Shown here: positions 59,191 to 64,000 of the stretch, in pieces | Position numbering within the stretch: the first letter of the stretch is position 1 | How the letters are laid out: every line of letters begins with the position of its first letter | Source: Apricaphanius iberus | Taxonomy: Eukaryota; Chordata; Actinopteri; Cyprinodontiformes; Aphaniidae | NCBI GenBank assembly: GCA_028564705.1 | Contig: JAPXFQ010002641.1 | Span: 186,001 to 250,000, forward strand | Direction: 5' to 3' | Length of the DNA: 64,000 nucleotides | Made by a program: the position numbers and the translations under genes | Notes under the pieces: model-generated | Seen by the model: only the letters and a program-made list of their open reading frames with translations | What the model was told of the DNA's origin: nothing | The model's database searches: none

Positions 59191-60160
59191 AGGTTTGTCA
59201 AACGATAATGTTTTTTAATCTAATTAATTAAGGGATAGCTGTGAATTAATCCCGACTAATTAACATTCCTAAATATGACAAAAAAACTGAAAATTTTAGA
59301 ATAAAAGGACAAATCCAATTGCCATAGCTCTTTTTTTATAAATAGAGCTTATTAGAAATTTGTTTTTAACTCCACAATCATATTCACACAATGACTACAT
59401 ACATTCGTACATTGACATATTGATCTTTTAACCAGTTGCTAAGGCAAACTAACTGGCTAAAATGTTTTGTATGTAAAGATGACTGTTTCTTAATCATACT
59501 GTATTGGACAACCCAAAGCGTCTTCTTAATAGGACTATCCTAACAATAATTTCAGTCAGATGCTTCAACGGTTTCTCTAGAACAGACTGCTACTGTAGAG
59601 GAGGAAACAGTGAGCTGTCTATATAGGTACTGGTTCAGACTGGGATCACTCTGTTCATACTGGGAGAACCTGCCAGAGCTCCACTTAAAGCCATTCAGAG
59701 TATGAGAAAATGTGGTGGAGAAAAAGCTGTTTAAATTTATTTTGCTCTTTAATATTTCCAAACAGGTGCTGATACAGATTTGGGTGATATAAATGTGAGG
59801 AGAGAGATGATGTGTGTGATCTGATATGAAAAATAAGAACTAATGCAAGGTAATAGAGAAATAACCAAAATATATGAACAAACTTAACAGTTGGATATCA
59901 GCAGCTGTGTTAAATATCAAATAAATGTAATATTGATTTATTAATAAAATGTCACAATTTACTGTTTTCCAAAATGTAAACACTCAGCAGATAAACTATC
60001 AAGTCGTCAATCTACACAATAGGAATACATGCTCTTATTGTGAAGTAGCGGCGTCTGCACTACAGCTACTTCCGCTAATCAGTTAGTACTAATTTAAGTC
60101 TGGAAACATCACTTTAACTGAATAATGCGCATTTTTAACGCAGCGATGCCTTCGTTTGTC
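59191..60160. mobile_element. hAT-like repeat with TTAATTAA-rich end
   Basis: AGGTTTGTCAAACGATAATG then TTTTTTAATCTAATTAATTA and GTGAATTAATCCCGACTAAT is the characteristic left end of a fish hAT-like group, with repeated attaa/gatta words. AATGCGCATTTTTAACGCAG near 60123 resembles its far subterminal region. A 69-codon minus frame at 59552-59761 (SSGRFSQYEQSDPSLNQYLY) is unrecognised. No clean right end or target duplication was found. Confidence 0.4.
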
Positions 60161-60430
60161 TCCAACTCCCGCGGTCTGACCTGTTTATCAGCCGCGCTCT
60201 ATGACAGACGTCCGTGACGTTGTTTGACTTCTGCTGCTTCAGCCTTCAGCCCCACAGATGGAGGGGGAAGATATGTTAGCCCCGCCCCCTCAGGGCGCAA
60301 ATCTTTGCGCCCCAAGGCGTCCTATGTTTTGTATTGAAGACGAACTACTGCGCATGTACAACTTATAACAGGAGTCAATGGGAGCCTTGGGGCGCAAAGA
60401 TTTCCGGCCCCAAGGCGGAAATACTTCCTC
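60045..60430. promoter_or_regulatory. CpG-rich promoter-like segment
   Basis: CpG density rises sharply against an AT-rich background. Motifs include CCGTGACGTTG (CRE core, about 60210), CCCCGCCCCCTC (GC box, about 60281) and CTGCGCATG (NRF1-like half site, about 60349). No exon with a donor was found on either side. The hAT-like repeat overlaps its left part, so this may be a transposon-borne promoter. Confidence 0.35.
60301..60401. repeat. perfect 18-bp inverted repeat
   Basis: ATCTTTGCGCCCCAAGGC (60301-60318) is exactly complementary to GCCTTGGGGCGCAAAGAT (60384-60401). Local sub-hairpins also exist: GGCGCAAA/TTTGCGCC on the left and CCTTGGGGC/GCCCCAAGG on the right. Confidence 0.95.
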
Positions 60431-60583
60431 AATCAGACAACACAACCACAACTTAACTCCCCTTAAAAACTATTAAATACTTATTTTACACATCTGAAAG
60501 AAAATATACATATATTTCGAAACATTTTTATGTTATTATAAAAATTATTTTCCACTTTTATTCAAGGTAATGTGGTAAGTTGT

Positions 60584-60631
60584 CAGTGGTGGGGCGGCGC
60601 CCTAGCGGCCTCTATTGGCCAGCCGCCACTG
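60584..60631. repeat. short imperfect palindrome, transposon-end-like
   Basis: CAGTGGTGGGGCGGC (60584) faces AGCCGCCACTG (60621-60631), an imperfect inverted pair within 48 bases. CAGTGGCGGCTGGCC-type ends are common to a fish DNA transposon group, so this may be a terminal fragment in reverse. Confidence 0.4.
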
Positions 60632-60889
60632 CAATCAGGGTTCAGCAACTCAGATGACAAGTGTTGTCGAATTAAGGTAGAAAGCAGCTATTTGACTATT
60701 AATTGTCAAAGGACTGCTCATGGCAGTCAATAAGATTAATAATTTATGAAAAAGATTATTATTCAGGGGCACCACCTTTATCATGATCTATTTTAATAGC
60801 CAAATATCTATATCAGTCCCGTAATCTGAAAGAGGTAATTCTTTATTGTCTATTGATCATGAAACCTTGCTATATGTGTGTGTGTTTGT

Positions 60890-61900
60890 GTTTGTGTTGA
60901 ATAAGATGAACAACAGTGACTTTCCAAAATAGAAAAGTTTATTAAAAAGAAACATTTAATCACTCAAACTAATAACCAACACTCTACTGTTCAAACTAAA
61001 TGAGTAACTACAAATAAAATAACAGAAATGATAAAAATGCAATAAAGATAGAAAACATGAATTCTGATTTATGCTTAGAGGAATCTGGATCCAAATCAGA
61101 CCCAGGGCTTGATTTGCAGAAGTTGAAATTAAAGCTAAATTAGTTCACCAATTGTGATTAGTTTGACTTATTAGCAGTGTTTGTTTAAAAATTATCTTGA
61201 TAAGTGTAATTAACCTTTGGAGAATTACTTTATTCATGGATTGATAACTGCAGTAAACAATCTAATTCCAATATTTTGATTTAAAAAAATAATAAGGCGA
61301 ATTCAAACACGGCTAATAAGATTATTTTCTGTTCTTAACCTATTTTTCCACGGAGTTCTGTTTGAACAGTTACTAGCATCTTTGTTTATGAAATGCAGGC
61401 CTAAACCAACACCTGGGCTAATTTTAGCATAGTTCCCTATAACACACGTGAGGCGTTTAGAGTAGCTCAAATACATTTATTAAACGTTAAACAAAGAACA
61501 ACAACAATAAAAATGTATCCTAACTAATTTGCCTCTCCCCAAACAAAACTTATGAACGTTTCAAGTCCACTAAGTTGCTGCACGTCGATGGGGGGATTCT
61601 CCAAAGGGTGTAATCCAGCAGGCTAACAAAGGATTGCTAATCCGACTAGCAGCACTGGCAAACTCCTGGTTCGGGGTTCCTCCTGGCTGGCTGCGTAGCG
61701 ATAGGCCCCCAGCATCCACCTCTTAACAGTACCTTTCTGGAGCTCTCCAGTTCAGATTTCACCTCTTATTGGCTCGGCGGCGTTGGAATGCGGATTCTGG
61801 CTGGTTGAGCTCTCAGCACATGTGGCTCACAGCTCCTGTTTCTCAGCGGTCGGCAGTCTGAAACTCAGAGGGGAGTTTCTTCGGGCTCTGGGGATAAACG
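60890..61900 (-). mobile_element. possible LTR-like block
   Basis: Read on the minus strand, a GC-rich promoter-like part (about 61870-61620, with a CCAAT box in GAGCCAATAAG) is followed by AT-rich sequence with AATAAATG poly(A)-type signals near 61475 and TTTAATAAACTTTTC near 60935. This resembles a solo LTR or a retroelement 3' region. Terminal TG...CA boundaries, a primer-binding site and gag/pol frames were not found, so it may be ordinary unique DNA. Confidence 0.2.
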
Positions 61901-62283
61901 ACAACATTATAAACGACAATTAAGGACACAGAGACTGGGAAAGACACCACACTATGACTCATACAATTCTATAGAAACCCAAGCTCCAACTTTCTCTTCA
62001 TTGTACACATGACACAGAGACTGGCTTCGATTAGTTGACTAGAAAGATATTATGTAAATGTTTTACTTTACTTTACTTACATACCTCTAAACTTGACATA
62101 AATATGTGAAAAACAAAATTAAAGTCAAAATTTTCTTTGACAGTAGGTACACAGCAGATGAAAATAGATGACTCATATGGGATCTTTTGGCCTAGATACA
62201 TTTTGCTGTATAAAATGCTGTAAAAGGCTTCTTCAGACAAGATATGAAGACTGGAAACAAACCAATCGCTAAAGCACAGTTTA

Positions 62284-62462
62284 ATGGCCCTTTTCCACTA
62301 GTACCTACTCAGTACCATTCAGCCCTAGTTCCATAGCGTCTCCACTAGCATAAGTTGGACTGAGATGGGCCAAGCCGATCCCATTTTTAGTACGATCTTC
62401 GCTGTGGTTCCATCAGAGCCAAGCAGGGACTATTGGCGAGGGGCTGGAGTCACTGGCTGAGT
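62284..62462 (+). mobile_element. DNA-transposon-like left end
   Basis: GGCCCTTTTCCACTAGTACC then CTCAGTACCATTCAGCCCTA and GGTTCCATCAGAGCCAAGCA match the style of a common fish TIR-element end (GGCC..TTTTCCACTxGTACCTACTC). The right end is missing and the sequence changes to another repeat at about 62478. Confidence 0.45.
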
Positions 62463-62477
62463 AACTTGACAGACCTT

Positions 62478-62860
62478 ACTTAAAGGCACAGTGTGTCATT
62501 TTCGGCCAGTAGGGGGCAGTGCATACCTAAATTATCCCAAGCCTGCAGTATCTGTGTCTTCGAGTAAGAAACTCAACTACAGAGGTCCAACTAGTGCTGT
62601 TTTCAAACCCTCAATTCCCTGAGAATTATCTATTTGCAGCAACATGACGAGCACATCAGTCTCTCTTTCATCGCTTGGAACTAGAAAAGAGGTAAAAATG
62701 TATTTATGGCGAAACTTTTTTGCATTTTGAAGGGAATTCAATGTTTTAATAGTGAGCTTTTTCCGTGCGCTTCGTCCGTCCGGGCTCTTGTAGAAGTAAA
62801 GACGTCATCTAATATGCCTTTCCCCTGAAAAGAGGACCCGCACCTATGTATTTTAAAGTT
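62478..62860 (+). mobile_element. TTAAAGG-type short repeat
   Basis: ACTTAAAGGCACAGTGTGTC followed by CGGCCAGTAGGGGGCAGTGC is the start of a frequent fish short DNA repeat. A TTAA flank would suit a piggyBac- or Kolobok-type target. No mirrored end was seen by 63360. Confidence 0.4.
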
Positions 62861-64000
62861 ATATTTTACAATATCGCCAATATTTTGCAATTAATGTGTT
62901 TTACGTAATTATTATTACATAATATTTTAATGGCTATTTTCAAAGATGTACAGCAAAAAATACACACTGTCATATTAACAACAATCTGACCACCATTTTT
63001 AAAACTCACTACAGTGAATGAATGTGTGCCATTTTTGCTGAAGAACAATGAGAAACACAGATGGTGAGTTTTTGTGTGTGGCATGTTTCTGTTAAAAATA
63101 AATAATGAAGACTACGCTCCAAAATCAAGTCATTTATCAGAAAAGTTTTATTCAGCAGAAAAAATGGGATCATTCAATCAATGGGAATATCTTCAAACCA
63201 TCTTCCAACCATCAAAGTGTTCTTATCACTGCTAACCAGCTTAATGGTTTTTTTCACCGATATTTTGATAATTTATCTTTGGCATGAGCTCCAAGACAAA
63301 TTGAAATATAACTTTAAGCCTATATTTACCAGAATATTTTTAAAGGTGGGAGGGTGAGATATTTGTGTTATTAACTTTGTTGAACCTCTTCAGGCTGTCT
63401 GTCTTTTTAATGTCTTGTTTTTTTATCTACCAGCATTGTGTAAAAAAAAAAAAGAGTAAATGTATTAAATTAGCCTTTTCTAACAGAATTTTAAAAGCCT
63501 GTTTTAAAGCCTGTCTCTTGAGTTTATGTTAAATGGGACACAAGCCTGAAAGGGAACTCCCATTACATAAAGTACGGAATATTCTCCAGTCTATGGGTTT
63601 GGTCTAGACCTGTGTATGGTATAAAGACGGTGCACACTGTACTCATTTTCCCTGTCTGCTACCAAGAATGAGGTGTGTACCTTTCTCAGCATTGTGCACA
63701 TAGACTTGCATGCAACCTTGCATTCTCCGTTAACAGAAGTCTCCTCCTGAGCATGTCTGTCTGTCTCTCTGTGTTTATTCCCTGCTCAGCTCTTGTCCAC
63801 CATCAAAGTCCGTCCGTTGGGGCTTCCCGTGCACAGGTTGCGATAGACTGGCCCCTAATGAGTCCATATGGGACTGTTAGGGAGATTGGTGTGTGCATGT
63901 GTTTTTCTGTGCCTGTACATTTATTTCATTCAATTGAGTATGTACTGTTGATATACCAGTTGCTTTTGCATTTATAAGGTAATAAACACTGTAAAAGTTG
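62861..64000. other. AT-rich DNA, no gene seen
   Basis: No supported gene. TATAAA at 63620-63625 and AATAAA at 63981-63986 bracket a 100-codon frame (63675-63977), but the product looks random and the pairing of signals is probably accidental, so no gene is called. Confidence 0.5.

Noticed and set aside
63600..64000. TATAAA, a 100-codon frame and AATAAA as a small gene
   Set aside because: The product looks random, spacing alone is weak evidence, and short AT-rich signals are frequent here.
1..64000. CRISPR array, operon or prokaryotic system
   Set aside because: No spaced direct repeats of the right form, no ribosome-binding-site and gene order, and the repeat content is that of a vertebrate genome.

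Overview
The window looks like nuclear DNA of a ray-finned (teleost) fish. It is AT-rich, has no operon-like or densely coding structure, and carries a typical fish repeat mix: several decayed Tc1 transposons, PIF/Harbinger elements with both of their gene types, short hAT-type palindromic elements, a tRNA-derived SINE with a recognisable fish-type body, and CR1/L2-group LINE fragments. The species cannot be fixed from this sequence alone. No complete host gene is visible: all open frames are short, most contain no recognisable protein, and the recognisable ones are transposon remnants. The stretch is best read as a gene-poor intergenic or long-intron region.

Layout. 1-7080 is mostly unique AT-rich DNA with one Tc1-type end and one candidate minus-strand exon (6556-6660). 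7084-11583 is transposon-rich: a TIR element, two Tc1 remnants (8270-8785, 10561-10872) and a hAT-type element with a near-intact 8-bp target duplication. 11584-15140 is quiet. 15147-18722 holds a minus-strand LINE tail, a LINE reverse-transcriptase fragment flanked by two copies of one SINE-like repeat, and a tRNA SINE. 21459-25200 holds a hAT-like repeat, an unexplained 154-codon minus-strand frame and the largest LINE copy (endonuclease plus reverse transcriptase, heavily broken). 26080-27266 holds a 211-bp hAT palindrome and a 605-bp Harbinger-type element.

27270-44680 is mostly unique sequence. It contains a minus-strand Tc1 remnant (32281-32880), other decayed ends, a TA microsatellite, and two structured sites: a 13-bp hairpin at 35369 and a compound palindrome at 40921. 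44772-45937 is a 1.17-kb TIR element with promoter-like motifs, an ORF and a splice donor on its minus strand. 49122-50562 is a Harbinger element that still shows a Myb/SANT-like gene on one strand and the 5' part of a transposase on the other. 55441-64000 contains a 100-bp tandem duplication, Tc1, LINE and hAT-like remnants, a CpG-rich segment with an 18-bp perfect inverted repeat, and a possible LTR-like block.

Several unique segments (about 4050-4420, 9640-9910, 10255-10430, 33810-34030, 34640-34870, 46360-46770) have the texture of conserved noncoding elements, with homeodomain and POU-type motifs. This is only a reading of base texture and needs cross-species alignment. No CRISPR array, rRNA, true tRNA gene or bacterial feature was seen.
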